A program made the position numbers and the translations under genes. The notes below the pieces were generated by a model. It worked only from the letters and a program-made list of their open reading frames with translations, was not told the DNA's origin and did not search any database. Shown here piece by piece: positions 33,748-43,400 of a DNA stretch of 52,214 bases. Each line of letters starts with the position of its first letter. The stretch's first letter is position 1. The stretch is from Caryophanales bacterium UBA7057 (GTDB lineage: Bacteria > Bacillota_I > Bacilli_A > RF39 > UBA660), in contig DLAC01000001.1 of assembly GCA_002493865.1 (NCBI GenBank), positions 1,330 through 53,543 on the forward strand, given 5' to 3'.

Positions 33748-34674
33748 ATGCCACTATATATATCTCATGCCATCATGGGAAACAGTTTATATGAAGAAGC
33801 AAACAAAGATGAAAAATTATTTAAATTACCCATCAATGTGCATTCATTAAGAGGGTACTCACAGGGGATGGATTTTGCTACATTTTCAAACCCAAATGCT
33901 CACAGTAATAAAACTCAAGAATTTTTATTAACACTCATTCAATATATAAAAGAAAATGATTTAACAGAGGATAGCGAAGTCTTAGCATTTCTTTATGGTC
34001 ATATCAGTCACTATTTCTTTGATACAAAAGCCCATCCTTTGATTTATTATATAGAACAGGGATGTCAAAAAGTAGGAATGTTTACTCCACATAATCTTGT
34101 GGAAGGTTATATAGATACTTATTTGATTAGAAATATTATGCATAAAGAACGAGTACAAATAAACGAACATTTTTTTAATCAAATAGACTTAAAAAATCCA
34201 GTAATCATAAAACTCATCAAAGATGTTCATTATAAAACCTATCAAGATAAAAATATCATGAAATCCACCTATTTAACGTTATTCCTTTCTAGTTTGATTG
34301 AGATTGTATCAAAAAGTCCTATGATGACAGAAAATTTTCTTATTTGGTTATCCTCATTTCAAAAATTTTTAGAAGTAAATCAATTAACTAAGGAAGAAAT
34401 TGTGAACAGTAATAATGATACTTGGAAAGTTCCTACAACAGGAGAAAAGCATCAAGAAAGCTTTTTACAAATATATCAAGATGCTCTTAGTACAACATTA
34501 GAAGCAATGAATGAAGTAAATAAATATTTATACAATGTAAAGTCAATCTCCTCGTTAGAAAAAGTATTCCCAGATATTTCTTACGATACAGGTTGCCCTC
34601 TTTCTCTAGGATTAGAAATGAAACATATTAGAGGAATGGATAATAACACGAAAGCTTACCAATTTAAAAAGTAA
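33748..34674 (+). CDS. Zinc-dependent phospholipase C-like protein
   Basis: 308 residues and the only plus-strand gene. It matches the Zn_dep_PLPC family: an early His (SHAIMGN), FLYGHISHYFFDTKAHPLIYY (about 83-103) with two His, an Asp and another His, and a later HNLVEGYIDTYL. Members hydrolyse phospholipids or phosphoesters and need three zinc ions. There is no signal peptide, unlike secreted alpha-toxin-type enzymes, so it is probably cytosolic, as in many Clostridia and Bacilli paralogs of unknown substrate. It has its own promoter and terminator and interrupts the mfd-spoVT neighbourhood. Confidence 0.85.
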   Translation: MPLYISHAIMGNSLYEEANKDEKLFKLPINVHSLRGYSQGMDFATFSNPNAHSNKTQEFLLTLIQYIKENDLTEDSEVLAFLYGHISHYFFDTKAHPLIYYIEQGCQKVGMFTPHNLVEGYIDTYLIRNIMHKERVQINEHFFNQIDLKNPVIIKLIKDVHYKTYQDKNIMKSTYLTLFLSSLIEIVSKSPMMTENFLIWLSSFQKFLEVNQLTKEEIVNSNNDTWKVPTTGEKHQESFLQIYQDALSTTLEAMNEVNKYLYNVKSISSLEKVFPDISYDTGCPLSLGLEMKHIRGMDNNTKAYQFKK

Positions 34675-34681
34675 GCTTTTT
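34651..34681 (+). terminator. Terminator of the phospholipase-like gene
   Basis: Perfect 9-bp stem AAAGCTTAC (34651-34659) with GTAAGCTTT (34671-34679), then more U; the stop codon lies in the descending arm. The A-rich start suggests possible bidirectional use with spoVT. Confidence 0.65.
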
Positions 34682-34704
34682 ATAATGTAGATAGAATTAT
34701 CTTA

Positions 34705-35232
34705 CTATTCCTCTATAGTTTTTATAAAAAATGAACTTAACATCTGACAAATTAAAAAATCAGACTCTTCTAATGGATTTTCATCAAACAAAATAATGGC
34801 ACCTAAAACATCACTATCTACAAGAATAGGACTCATTACATAACTACACTTCTCTTCAACAGTATCAATAAAAGAAACAGGTTCAATAGAAAACTGTTGA
34901 TCGTTTTTACGACTCATTACTAAATTTAATAACTGAGAAGAAATAGATTGATTTAAGTATGTCTCTTCTAAATTTTTACTACATGCTAAAACGTGATCTA
35001 AATCTACAATAATGATATTCTTTTTCAAGGTATTTGAAACAATAGAAACCATTTTTTTCGCGGTAGAACTAAGATTATTGAGATGAGAAAATTTTCTAAG
35101 AATGATGGAATCCTTTTCTACATAGATTTCTAAAGTATCCCCTTCTCTAATTTTAAGTGTTTTTCGAATCTCTTTAGGAATTACAACTCTTCCTAATTCA
35201 TCAATTCTTCTTACAATTCCAGTTGATTTCAT
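34705..35232 (-). CDS. spoVT: Stage V sporulation transcription regulator SpoVT
   Basis: 175 residues from the ATG at 35232 after GAGGG. An N-terminal AbrB/MazE swapped-hairpin domain (MKSTGIVRRIDELGRVVIP, KEIRKTLKIREGD) precedes a GAF-like domain (about 55-175). This two-domain build and length define SpoVT, the forespore regulator of sigma-G-dependent genes. A sigma-G-like promoter lies directly upstream, as expected. In Bacillus it follows mfd; here four unrelated genes and the ABC exporter separate them. Confidence 0.95.
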   Translation of the reverse strand: MKSTGIVRRIDELGRVVIPKEIRKTLKIREGDTLEIYVEKDSIILRKFSHLNNLSSTAKKMVSIVSNTLKKNIIIVDLDHVLACSKNLEETYLNQSISSQLLNLVMSRKNDQQFSIEPVSFIDTVEEKCSYVMSPILVDSDVLGAIILFDENPLEESDFLICQMLSSFFIKTIEE

Positions 35233-35253
35233 TTTTTTCCCTCTTTCTACAAT

Positions 35254-35283
35254 TAGTATCGTAAAAAGAAGCATTTTTATACA
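35254..35283 (-). promoter_or_regulatory. Candidate sigma-G promoter of spoVT
   Basis: Minus-strand TGTATA (35278-35283), exactly 17 nt, then GATACTA (35254-35260). Sigma-G/F consensus is TGnATA with CATACTA, so only single positions differ. Confidence 0.5.
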
Positions 35284-35307
35284 AAGAAAAAGAGAATTTC
35301 TTCTCTT
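35284..35307 (-). terminator. Terminator of the 213-aa gene
   Basis: Perfect 7-bp stem AAGAGAA/TTCTCTT with a GAAA tetraloop, then UUUC on the minus strand. Confidence 0.7.
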
Positions 35308-35338
35308 CTTTTAAAAATATTTTATAAGTATAAATTAC

Positions 35339-35980
35339 TTAGTTCACTTCTTCTCTTTCTTCTGTTTTTTCTACAATTTGATGATATCTGATATAACCTT
35401 CTCTAGCTTTATTTAATAAGTTATTATCTCTAAGTTCTAGTTCCATATACAACTTACTTTCAAGTTTTCCATATAGACGAACCGTAAAATAGTCTTCTAC
35501 TCTAGATAACGCAAGACTTTGTTTTTCTTCTTCTATCGTATTTTCAATATTTTCTTTGAAGGAGAAAATTGCATCTTTTTGTACCTCTTCAATACAATAC
35601 TTTTTTAAAGAAGTTTTTAATATCTCTGTAGTTTCAGAAACAGCATCATAATATTCTTGAAATCTTTCATCTGTAAAATCAAGTTGCTCTAGAATACTTT
35701 CTAAACTTGCTTTTTTATCATTTAATAGTTTTTCTACCTCTTTATAACTATCCAATTTCATTCGATTAATGGTATCTGTAATATACTTTTTAGAATCAGT
35801 ACTACCGCTATCTTCATAAATAGAAGTAACTTTCGTAATCGCAGTATCAAACTCATTATTAAATATATTTACCATCGTTTCTAATACAGATGTTATATTT
35901 TTCTCAATATCATATTTTAAGGTAGTTAACAGAATTGATTTATTTTTTTCCTTAAACAGATTTGTAATATCTGATTCCAT
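35339..35980 (-). CDS. Hypothetical helical/coiled-coil protein
   Basis: 213 residues from the ATG at 35980, preceded by GGGTGA. It is highly helical, acidic and Lys/Glu-rich, with heptad-like stretches across much of its length; no membrane helix or signal. The family is not recognised; ESAT-like or structural roles cannot be distinguished. It is monocistronic, between a good sigma-A promoter (TTGACT/TATGAT) and a strong terminator. Confidence 0.75.
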   Translation of the reverse strand: MESDITNLFKEKNKSILLTTLKYDIEKNITSVLETMVNIFNNEFDTAITKVTSIYEDSGSTDSKKYITDTINRMKLDSYKEVEKLLNDKKASLESILEQLDFTDERFQEYYDAVSETTEILKTSLKKYCIEEVQKDAIFSFKENIENTIEEEKQSLALSRVEDYFTVRLYGKLESKLYMELELRDNNLLNKAREGYIRYHQIVEKTEEREEVN

Positions 35981-36005
35981 TTTGATCACCCTTTTTATTA
36001 ATTTA

Positions 36006-36034
36006 ATCATAACAGTTTATGTTGGATTAGTCAA
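36006..36034 (-). promoter_or_regulatory. Promoter of the 213-aa gene
   Basis: TTGACT (36029-36034), 17 nt, TATGAT (36006-36011) on the minus strand. Confidence 0.7.
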
Positions 36035-36183
36035 ATATAGAACGGAAGAAAAGGACATATCTAAAATTAGAAATTATGTTAAATAAAGTCCGATAATTCA
36101 AAGGGATTAAAGTTTTTAAGTGTCAGGAAAAGTCCCATAAGTAAACAATCTATTTTATATTTATATGGATAATTAGTTCCCTT

Positions 36184-36737
36184 TTAATTCATCATAGATT
36201 GTTTTACTTTAGTCGTTACTCTTTCACATTCCTGTTGATTTCGTGAACTTAACCCTAATTCAAACATTAAATACATAAAATCTGGCACACTAATTTCTTC
36301 TCCAAAATCTTCTATCTCATCATAATTCTCTATCACAAAATCTATTACTGTATTTTCTTCCTTTTCTTCCTTCTTCTTTCTTTTTTCTAGATTATGTGCA
36401 AAAGCGATTCCTTTTTCAGCACTTTTTCTAAACCCACGTAATCCTAACGCAGTCATACTACGTCCATAGGTATAAAAATATTCTAAGTATCCATCAATTA
36501 AAACACATATATTTTCTTCATACGATACATATGACAATAATAAATTGTTTGTTTTTTCATATTCCCTTTCAAAATCCATTAAATCTAAATCATATTTGTT
36601 TTGACAACTTTCTTTATATTTTCTTCGTTCTATGCTGTGCCTGATGCCTTCTTCCGAGTTCTGCTTTTCTATTAATCTTGATTGATTCTCTTTTAATTTA
36701 GTCTCTTCTCCGTTCTTTCATAAACTTTGAATCTCAT
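36184..36737 (-). pseudogene. Unknown gene with apparent frameshift near its 5' end
   Basis: A strong ribosome site (AGGAGGG) precedes an ATG at 36737 that reads MRFKVYERTEKRLN then stops. The -1 frame is open from just after that point (EETKLKENQSRLIEKQN...) into a 131-residue frame beginning at an ATG at 36579 that has no ribosome site. Together they would make one helical protein of about 184 residues, with 554 bp needing a one-base change. The C-terminal part has a Lys/Glu run (KRKKKEEKEEN). No obvious slippery heptamer is seen. Family unknown. The 131-residue part alone could still be translated from 36579. Confidence 0.6.
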
Positions 36738-36762
36738 TTGTAAATCCCTCCTATGACTTGAT

Positions 36763-36790
36763 ATTATACTACAATTTAAATACAAAACAA
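36763..36790 (-). promoter_or_regulatory. Promoter of the frameshifted gene
   Basis: TTGTTT (36785-36790), 16 nt, TATAAT (36763-36768) on the minus strand, about 25 nt before the ATG at 36737. Supports that ATG as the original start. Confidence 0.5.
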
Positions 36791-36796
36791 ACAGAA

Positions 36797-37591
36797 TTAT
36801 ATTTTGGAAATCATTAAATTACTAGAAGAATATCTTTTTAAACCTAAATGAAAAATTGTAAATGCAAAAGTAACAAAAAAACAGGAAATTAGAAGAATTA
36901 GAATCGTAAATCCTAAATGAAATTTTGTTAAAATCTGAATAGGAAGATAGTTAATAAAACCAATGGGAATGATTGTATAGAAAAGAATTTTCATCGTACC
37001 TTGAAAGATTCCTTCTGGATAAGTAGCAAAACTAGTTAATAAAGAGTCTCCAACCTCAGAAATCATATCTGCTTTTTGAAACCAAAAACTAAGACTTGAT
37101 AAGATCACTGTTACACTAACTAAGATGAGTCCTCCAGAGATTGTGAAAAGAGTAAATAGAAAAAACTTTGGAACTGAAAACCCAGAAATAAAGAGCATAA
37201 TATAACCATAAATTAAATCACCAATAGCGGAAGTAGAAATCTCAGAGGTAGCTACAGACAAAAGTACGTTTTTTGGTTGTATTAAGAATGAATCGAGCTT
37301 TCCATTCTGTATTACTTCTGATAGGCTAAAGGCTTTATAAAAAAAACATCTAGAAAACCCAAAAGTACTCGCCGCAATTCCCCATAAAAGAAGAATTTGA
37401 TGAAATTGATATCCGCCAATCCCGTCTTTAATAGAATAAAGAATGATCCATTGAACAATAAAACAGGCATTGTTTAACATCATGAAGACAATGTTCATAA
37501 AAAATGTAGTCTTATTAAGCATTTCCCGAATTAATGCATATTTTGTAGTCAATAAAGTCACGCGGACTTGATTCTTAACCACCGTTAACAT
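36797..37591 (-). CDS. ABC-2 type exporter permease subunit 2
   Basis: 264 residues with six hydrophobic helices and no large soluble domain, as in the ABC2_membrane_6 (DUF990) family. Family-like features include a Gly-Lys segment ahead of a conserved short loop (IQNGKLDSFLIQPKN). It overlaps the upstream permease gene by 17 bp. The two permeases should form a heterodimer with the ATPase encoded first. The substrate is unknown; related systems export antibiotics or cationic drugs, an analogy only. Confidence 0.85.
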   Translation of the reverse strand: MLTVVKNQVRVTLLTTKYALIREMLNKTTFFMNIVFMMLNNACFIVQWIILYSIKDGIGGYQFHQILLLWGIAASTFGFSRCFFYKAFSLSEVIQNGKLDSFLIQPKNVLLSVATSEISTSAIGDLIYGYIMLFISGFSVPKFFLFTLFTISGGLILVSVTVILSSLSFWFQKADMISEVGDSLLTSFATYPEGIFQGTMKILFYTIIPIGFINYLPIQILTKFHLGFTILILLISCFFVTFAFTIFHLGLKRYSSSNLMISKI

Positions 37592-38366
37592 TTAGTTTTT
37601 TCACTCCTTTCTGGTATACAAGTTTACATAATATATAACAAATTCCGATGTAAAAAAGCTGAATAAATAGAACTTCTACACATCCATTCCATGAAAAATT
37701 AACAAACAATTTCGCGGGTCCTGATGACACTGCATAGATAGGACTGTATGTTAAAATCGGTTGCATTATAGTCGGAAAGAATTCAATTGGAAAAAGAGTT
37801 CCCAAAATTAGAATTGCCTTACTATATAACCAATAAAATGGAGTAGAATCCTCAATGACAAAGGAAAATAATCCAATCATAATAATTAAAAGACAACCGA
37901 TAATGATTGCTAAAATACAAGATAGTAATACAACGAGGATAGAAGATAATGTATGTACTGGAAGATTTCTTAAAAAGAGAAAACCTAACATAAATCCAAG
38001 TATGACATAAAGAATCATTTTAATTGTTGCAGTTCCAAGATGACTAGATAGCGAATATCCAATATAATCATACGGTTTATTCAAGTTATAAGCAATATTT
38101 CCACCTCTAACATCATTACTGATTTTCTGACATAGTTTTTTTCCTCCTACGGAACTCCATAATATTTCAGTAAGAATTACATACCAAATGGTTTGATTCA
38201 TATTGTAACCATGAATTAATTCCTCTGGATCACTATAAATGGAATTCCATAAGTGAAAGAATACGAATAGTAATAAAGCGTATGAAATAAATCCAAAAAG
38301 AATATTACCAATATACTGCAGATTACTCATGATTTCTGATTTATAAATGAATAAATACTTTCTCAT
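37575..38366 (-). CDS. ABC-2 type exporter permease subunit 1
   Basis: 263 residues with six predicted helices, partner to the 264-aa permease; both show the same arrangement (helix pair, a loop with RGGNIAYNLNKPYD here, then four helices). It begins inside the ATPase stop (ATGA overlap), a typical coupled operon. Family DUF990/ABC2_membrane_6 is likely from the pair-of-permeases layout and the loop sequence resembling QNGKLDSFLIQP in the neighbour. Confidence 0.85.
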   Translation of the reverse strand: MRKYLFIYKSEIMSNLQYIGNILFGFISYALLLFVFFHLWNSIYSDPEELIHGYNMNQTIWYVILTEILWSSVGGKKLCQKISNDVRGGNIAYNLNKPYDYIGYSLSSHLGTATIKMILYVILGFMLGFLFLRNLPVHTLSSILVVLLSCILAIIIGCLLIIMIGLFSFVIEDSTPFYWLYSKAILILGTLFPIEFFPTIMQPILTYSPIYAVSSGPAKLFVNFSWNGCVEVLFIQLFYIGICYILCKLVYQKGVKKLNVNGG

Positions 38367-39346
38367 GATGGATCTCCTTTTTTATAAATACTACTAATAA
38401 TATCTTCTAGCGGAATATTTGAAATATTAATATCGATTATATTATCTGGATTTAATAATTTCAATGCATCCGCTACCGTTCTCTTTTCAGTATCTACTTC
38501 AATTTTTATATTATATCCTTTATCTTTTAAAATTGTGATTCCTTCTTCGTCATCTAAATTTACCTTTTCTTTCATTTTTGCTTCTACTATTTTTTTATTT
38601 AAATAATGATACTTTAGGTTTTCCATTGAATCATCTAATACGACCTGACCATTATTGATAATAATGACACGCTTACATAACTTTTCAATGTCCCCTACAT
38701 CATGACTCGTTAAAAAGATCGTAGTTTTATACTCTTTATTCATTCGCTTAATTAAAGAACGAACATTTTCTTTTACTACTGGGTCTAGCCCAATAGTTGG
38801 CTCATCTAAAAATAATACTTTAGGTTCATGAATTAGGGATGCCACAATTTCACAACGAATTCTCTGTCCCAAACTTAAATTACGAACAGGTGTATTGATA
38901 AAATCTTTGAGTTCAAATAATTCTTCAAATTCCTTTATCTTCTTTTCTACTACTGAATTTGGAATATCATAGATTGCACCAAAAAATTTAAAATTATCGT
39001 AAGGAGTTAAATGAGTCCATAATTGTTCTTTTTGACCAAAAACAGTTCCTATCTCATAGGCAAGTTTCTTACGATGTTTCTTTGGATCTAAGCCTAAAAT
39101 ATTAATATTTCCTTCCGTTGGAAATAAAATTCCTGTCATCATTTTAATTGTAGTTGATTTTCCTGCACCATTGGGACCAATAAAGGCAACGATTTCCCCC
39201 TTCTCTACAGAAAAATTAACCTTTTTTACTGCTTTTACTTTGCGATATTTTGGATGAAGGATAGATTGAATACTACCACGAAATCCTTGCTTTTTTTCTT
39301 TAATTGTAAAAGTTTTACTTAAATTTTTTACTTCGATTACTGCCAT
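38363..39346 (-). CDS. ABC-2 type exporter ATP-binding protein
   Basis: 327 residues. Walker A GPNGAGKST (about 57-65), Q-loop FGQKEQLWTHL, signature LSLGQRIRCEI, Walker B VLFLDEPTIGLD and LTSHD with the switch His. FGQKxQLWxxL is typical of the ATPases paired with DUF990 permeases. A C-terminal extension of about 80 residues follows. It has AGGAGGTGAT at ideal spacing, so it is strongly translated. The orphan RNA and its terminator lie upstream, so control by that RNA is possible. Confidence 0.93.
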   Translation of the reverse strand: MAVIEVKNLSKTFTIKEKKQGFRGSIQSILHPKYRKVKAVKKVNFSVEKGEIVAFIGPNGAGKSTTIKMMTGILFPTEGNINILGLDPKKHRKKLAYEIGTVFGQKEQLWTHLTPYDNFKFFGAIYDIPNSVVEKKIKEFEELFELKDFINTPVRNLSLGQRIRCEIVASLIHEPKVLFLDEPTIGLDPVVKENVRSLIKRMNKEYKTTIFLTSHDVGDIEKLCKRVIIINNGQVVLDDSMENLKYHYLNKKIVEAKMKEKVNLDDEEGITILKDKGYNIKIEVDTEKRTVADALKLLNPDNIIDINISNIPLEDIISSIYKKGDPS

Positions 39347-39463
39347 AAAATCACCTCCTATACTTTACACTACTGATTTATTTAAATAATTTTTTATGAC
39401 ATATCATTTTAAATATCACAAATAAAGGCAATATTCATAAAACATAATCTTTGAAATTTTGAA

Positions 39464-39474
39464 TCCTCCTTTCT
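39464..39474 (-). promoter_or_regulatory. Orphan Shine-Dalgarno-like sequence
   Basis: AGAAAGGAGGA on the minus strand is not followed by ATG, GTG or TTG within normal spacing; the next ATG (39445) is about 19 nt on and encodes only MFYEYCLYL. It lies between the orphan RNA terminator and the ABC exporter. Confidence 0.4.
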
Positions 39475-39502
39475 TTTTTATATTAGTCAAAAGATGATTG
39501 AA

Positions 39503-39545
39503 ATAAAAAAACACGGAAAATCACCTTTATTAGTGACTCCGTGTT
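39503..39545 (-). terminator. Strong terminator ending the orphan RNA
   Basis: Minus-strand 8-bp outer stem AACACGGA (39538-39545) with TCCGTGTT (39510-39517), inner paired bases, then seven U residues. Confidence 0.8.
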
Positions 39546-39608
39546 ATACGTGTAGGTTTGATTCCCTGTGTAGCTCGTAAAAAATACTTATACACACTCA
39601 CTCGACTT
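39503..39608 (-). ncRNA. Candidate structured small RNA or leader RNA
   Basis: This fills the only intergenic stretch over 300 bp without a gene apart from the T-box region. A near-consensus promoter (TTGACA, 17 nt, TATATT) would start a transcript near 39608, which ends in a strong terminator (39503-39545: AACACGGA/TCCGTGTT plus GTCAC/GTGAT, seven U). Between them GUGUGUA can pair with either of two UACAC copies, so alternative folds are possible. No start codon with a ribosome site lies in it. It does not match SRP, 6S, tmRNA, T-box or common riboswitch cores that I know. It is either an sRNA or an attenuator for the ABC-2 exporter. Confidence 0.6.
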
Positions 39609-39614
39609 CCTAAG

Positions 39615-39643
39615 AATATACCACTAAGTGTTTAAATTGTCAA
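39615..39643 (-). promoter_or_regulatory. Promoter of the orphan RNA
   Basis: TTGACA (39638-39643), exactly 17 nt, TATATT (39615-39620) on the minus strand; among the best promoter matches in the window. Confidence 0.75.
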
Positions 39644-39673
39644 ACATTTTTAACCAATTCGTTTTCTATACCT

Positions 39674-40303
39674 TTATTTTTTTATATAAATTTTGGTTCT
39701 AAATTCTGGGTTGATTCCACTCTGATCAAACTCACAATCTGTAGAGATAGTCTTTTGAGGATACTTATTTCTAACTTCAATTCTTTTATTTAAGTCTGCA
39801 TTATATGTGATATCCTCTGCCTTATCCAGAAATTCAATTCCATCTAAATGATCAATTTCATGACAAAAACATCTAGCCTCAAACCCCTCTGCACTTCTAT
39901 GAAGAGAATTTCCATCAATATCTTGATAATCAAATTCTATGTAATGTGGTCTAGCAACTTTACCAATGACTTCTCCTGTACTCATACATGCTTCATAGTA
40001 ATATGTGAGACCCCTCATCAACGTGATTCTTGGATTAAAATATATAGTAGTTTCATAATGATCCTCGAATTGCTGAAGTTCTTGTATATTACGTACCTTT
40101 TTTTCTACCGCACTTACCATTACTATAAATCTTTTATTAATCCCAAATTGTGGTGCCGCTGCTGCAAAAGCATATTGTTCGATACATAATTTTTTAATTT
40201 CATTGATTAATTCCAAATAAAATTGCTTATTTTCAAAATCAACTACTTCCTCACAAACTTGTTTTAATCTAGGATCATCACTTTTAATTAATTCTAGTTT
40301 CAT
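39674..40303 (-). CDS. def: Peptide deformylase-like protein
   Basis: 209 residues, longer than typical PDF (about 150-185). Motif 3 CHEIDHLDG (HExxH metal site) is intact. Motif 1 reads AFAAAAPQ where G-x-G-x-A-A-x-Q is usual, and motif 2 reads EACMS instead of EGCLS, keeping the metal-binding Cys. It should remove the formyl group from nascent proteins in the cytosol; the divergent motifs 1 and 2 resemble reduced or second-copy PDFs. It stands between mfd and the orphan RNA. Confidence 0.88.
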   Translation of the reverse strand: MKLELIKSDDPRLKQVCEEVVDFENKQFYLELINEIKKLCIEQYAFAAAAPQFGINKRFIVMVSAVEKKVRNIQELQQFEDHYETTIYFNPRITLMRGLTYYYEACMSTGEVIGKVARPHYIEFDYQDIDGNSLHRSAEGFEARCFCHEIDHLDGIEFLDKAEDITYNADLNKRIEVRNKYPQKTISTDCEFDQSGINPEFRTKIYIKK

Positions 40304-40420
40304 ATTTTTTCTCCCCTCTATAATTACGAATGATTTTGGTAGTGAAAATATTCATAAAAAATACTTTCTATTGAAATTGACTCTACGTTAATACACTCTT
40401 AGAGAAATGCAAGTTAACAA

Positions 40421-43400
40421 CTAATTTTTCTTTTTCAAAACTTGTAACAAATCAATCAAATAATAAATGTAATGTTTTTCTAATTGAATCAAGTCTAGAA
40501 TGACAACCAGTCTAGAAGAAGTCATCTTAAAACGAAACATCGGTGTAATTTTAAAAGCATCTAAGAACAATTGCTCTCCATCAATTTCCATTGTCATCTC
40601 TGGACTAAAATATAATTCCAAAGAATTTCTGGTTTTTTGAATTTTTTCAATTTGCCAATACTTTGCCATTTTTTCAAACCATTCTTCGTACATATAAATA
40701 AGCATTTCTTCATTGACTTTTCCAAATCGATCTTCAATTTCTTCTTTTACTTCTTGTAACTTTTCATAAGAATCAATCTCATTAATTTTTCTATGGATTT
40801 CAATTTTTAAATTATCATCATCAGTATAAGTATCTGAAATGTGCGTAGATACATCAAGTAATGGCTTCTCGTTTTGGATTTCTTCTTCTTTAATTGGGTT
40901 CCCTTTTAGTTTTTCTACTTCATCATTTAAGAGCTTTAAATACAAGTCAATTCCAACAGTATCAATGAACCCTGCTTGTTCACTTCCTAAAATATCCCCC
41001 GCACCACGAATAGATAAATCTCTAGTCGCAATGGAAAAACCACTTCCAAGTTCTGTAAAATCTTTAATGGCACTCAGTCTTTTGACTGCAGTTTCTGTTA
41101 ACATTTTCTGTGGATGATACATTAAGTAGGCATAGGCTATCTTATTACTCCGTCCGACACGACCTCTAATTTGATACAATTGACTCAACCCAAAGCAATC
41201 TGCATTTAGTACAATCAATGTATTTACATTTGGGATATCAATTCCTGTTTCAATAATTGTTGTACATAAAAGAATATCATATTCATGATTAATAAAAGCA
41301 GCCATTCGGTCTTCCAATTCTTCTTTACTAAGCCTACCATGCGCACAAATTATCCTAGCCTCTGGAACTAATTGATGAATATCCATTGCCTTCTTCTCTA
41401 TGGTTTCTACTCGGTTATAAAGGAGAAACACTTGACCATTTCTTGAAAGTTCTTTATAAATGGCATCTTTGATGATTTGATTATTTTCTTCAATGACATA
41501 AGTTTGAACAGGATAACGATCTACTGGCGGTGTTTCGATTAAAGATAGACTTCGAATTCCAACCATAGACATTTGAAGAGTTCTAGGAATTGGAGTTGCC
41601 GTTAGAGTTAGTACATCTACATTACTTTTATATTCCTTGATTTTTTCCTTATGAGTAACTCCAAACCTTTGCTCCTCATCAATCACCAATAACCCTAAAT
41701 CTTTAGGTTTAACATCATCACTTAACAAACGATGAGTCCCAATTACAACATCGATACTTCCATCCTTCAGTCCTTCAATAATTCTCTTTTTTTCTTTCGG
41801 AGTCGTAAATCGATTTAATAACGCAATCCGAACGGGAAAATTAGAAAATCGATTTAATGCATTATGATAGTGTTGATTGGAAAGAATTGTCGTTGGACAA
41901 AGATAGAGAACTTGTTTTGAATCCATTACCGCTTTAAATATCGCGCGAAAGGCAACCTCAGTTTTTCCGTATCCTACATCGCCACAAAGCAATCGATCCA
42001 TCGGTACAGAAGACTCCATATCATGTTTGATTTGATTAATGGCAATCAACTGATCCTTTGTTTCCTGATATTCAAAAGACTCTTCAAAAGATTCTTGAAA
42101 TTCTCCATCCGGACTAAACGCAAATCCCTTTTTCATTTCTCTTTCCGCATATAAGCGAAGTAATTTATCCGCAATATCGTGAATTTTGTTTTTTACTCTG
42201 GCTTTTACTTTATTCCAATCGGATCCACCCAACTTATTGATTTTAGGAACGACTCCTTCATTTCCAGAAAATTTACTAATTAAATCAATTTTTTCAACTG
42301 GAATATAAAGTTTATCTTTTCCTGCATACAAGATTTCTAAATAATCTTTCTTTAAACCAAATTGTGTAATGGTATGAATCCCATTATAAACTCCAATTCC
42401 ATGAACATTATGGACTACATAATCTCCAATATTTAATTTGTTGATATCCTTAATCTTAGAAGCATATTTAAATTTTGTTTTATACTTTTTCCTTGGTACT
42501 GCACTATGGAATAAATCTAAGTCTGATATAACTACATAGTCTCCAAAAATAAATCCTTTTCCAATGCTTTTTTCTATAATATTTACTTGTCCTGGATAAA
42601 AGTGATTCTCATCAGTTAGGATATAAGGTACTTGAAGTTCTTTTGTAAAGGTACGAATCTGATGTTTCTTTAGACAAATCCAAATATTTTTATTTAGATA
42701 TAATTGATCTTTTAAGAAATTATTAATTAGTTCAATATTTTCATTAAAAGGAAGAATTTCCTTACTATCATAACGAATAATTTCTATATTTTTATCAGAT
42801 AAAAGATTATCAATAGTTAGATAATGAATCTGATTGGAAGGATTGATTTCTGTTAAATCAAACATATACTTTGATTGAAAGGCTTGATCTTTTTCTTGTC
42901 GATACTCAAAAATTTCTTTTACTAGTAGTTCATAACTCTTTTCAAGTTGAGGATAGTCTTTATAAATAACAATGGTAGGATCTAGATACTGATAAATATT
43001 TGAAACAGAATTCGATAGTTCTAAAAGATGTTTTTGTTTTGATTCATATTCTTCAGGATATTTTTCTAGAATAAATTCAGTATAAGGATCAATACTTACG
43101 GATTTTAAAGATTCTAATGACTTCTGCGTATCTTCATCAAACGAACGGATGGACTCTATACTGTCTCCAAAGAATTCAAAACGCACTGGATGATCTAATC
43201 CAAGAGGAAAAACATCAATTACAAAACCACGAACAGAAAATTCCCCTGTCTTCGTAACAATAGATTCTTTCGTGTAACCAATATGGTAAAGCTTTTCTAC
43301 TAATTCTTTTGGCTCAATTTCATCATCGATAGAAAAGGTAAAATGACTTTTTTGATAAAGATTCTTAGATGGAAGAAAGCGAAGATATCCCATTAAATTG

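Noticed and set aside
39545..39585. tRNA-like T-loop (GGTTTGATTCC) on the plus strand
   Set aside because: No acceptor, D or anticodon arms can be built around it, and the strong promoter and terminator are on the minus strand.
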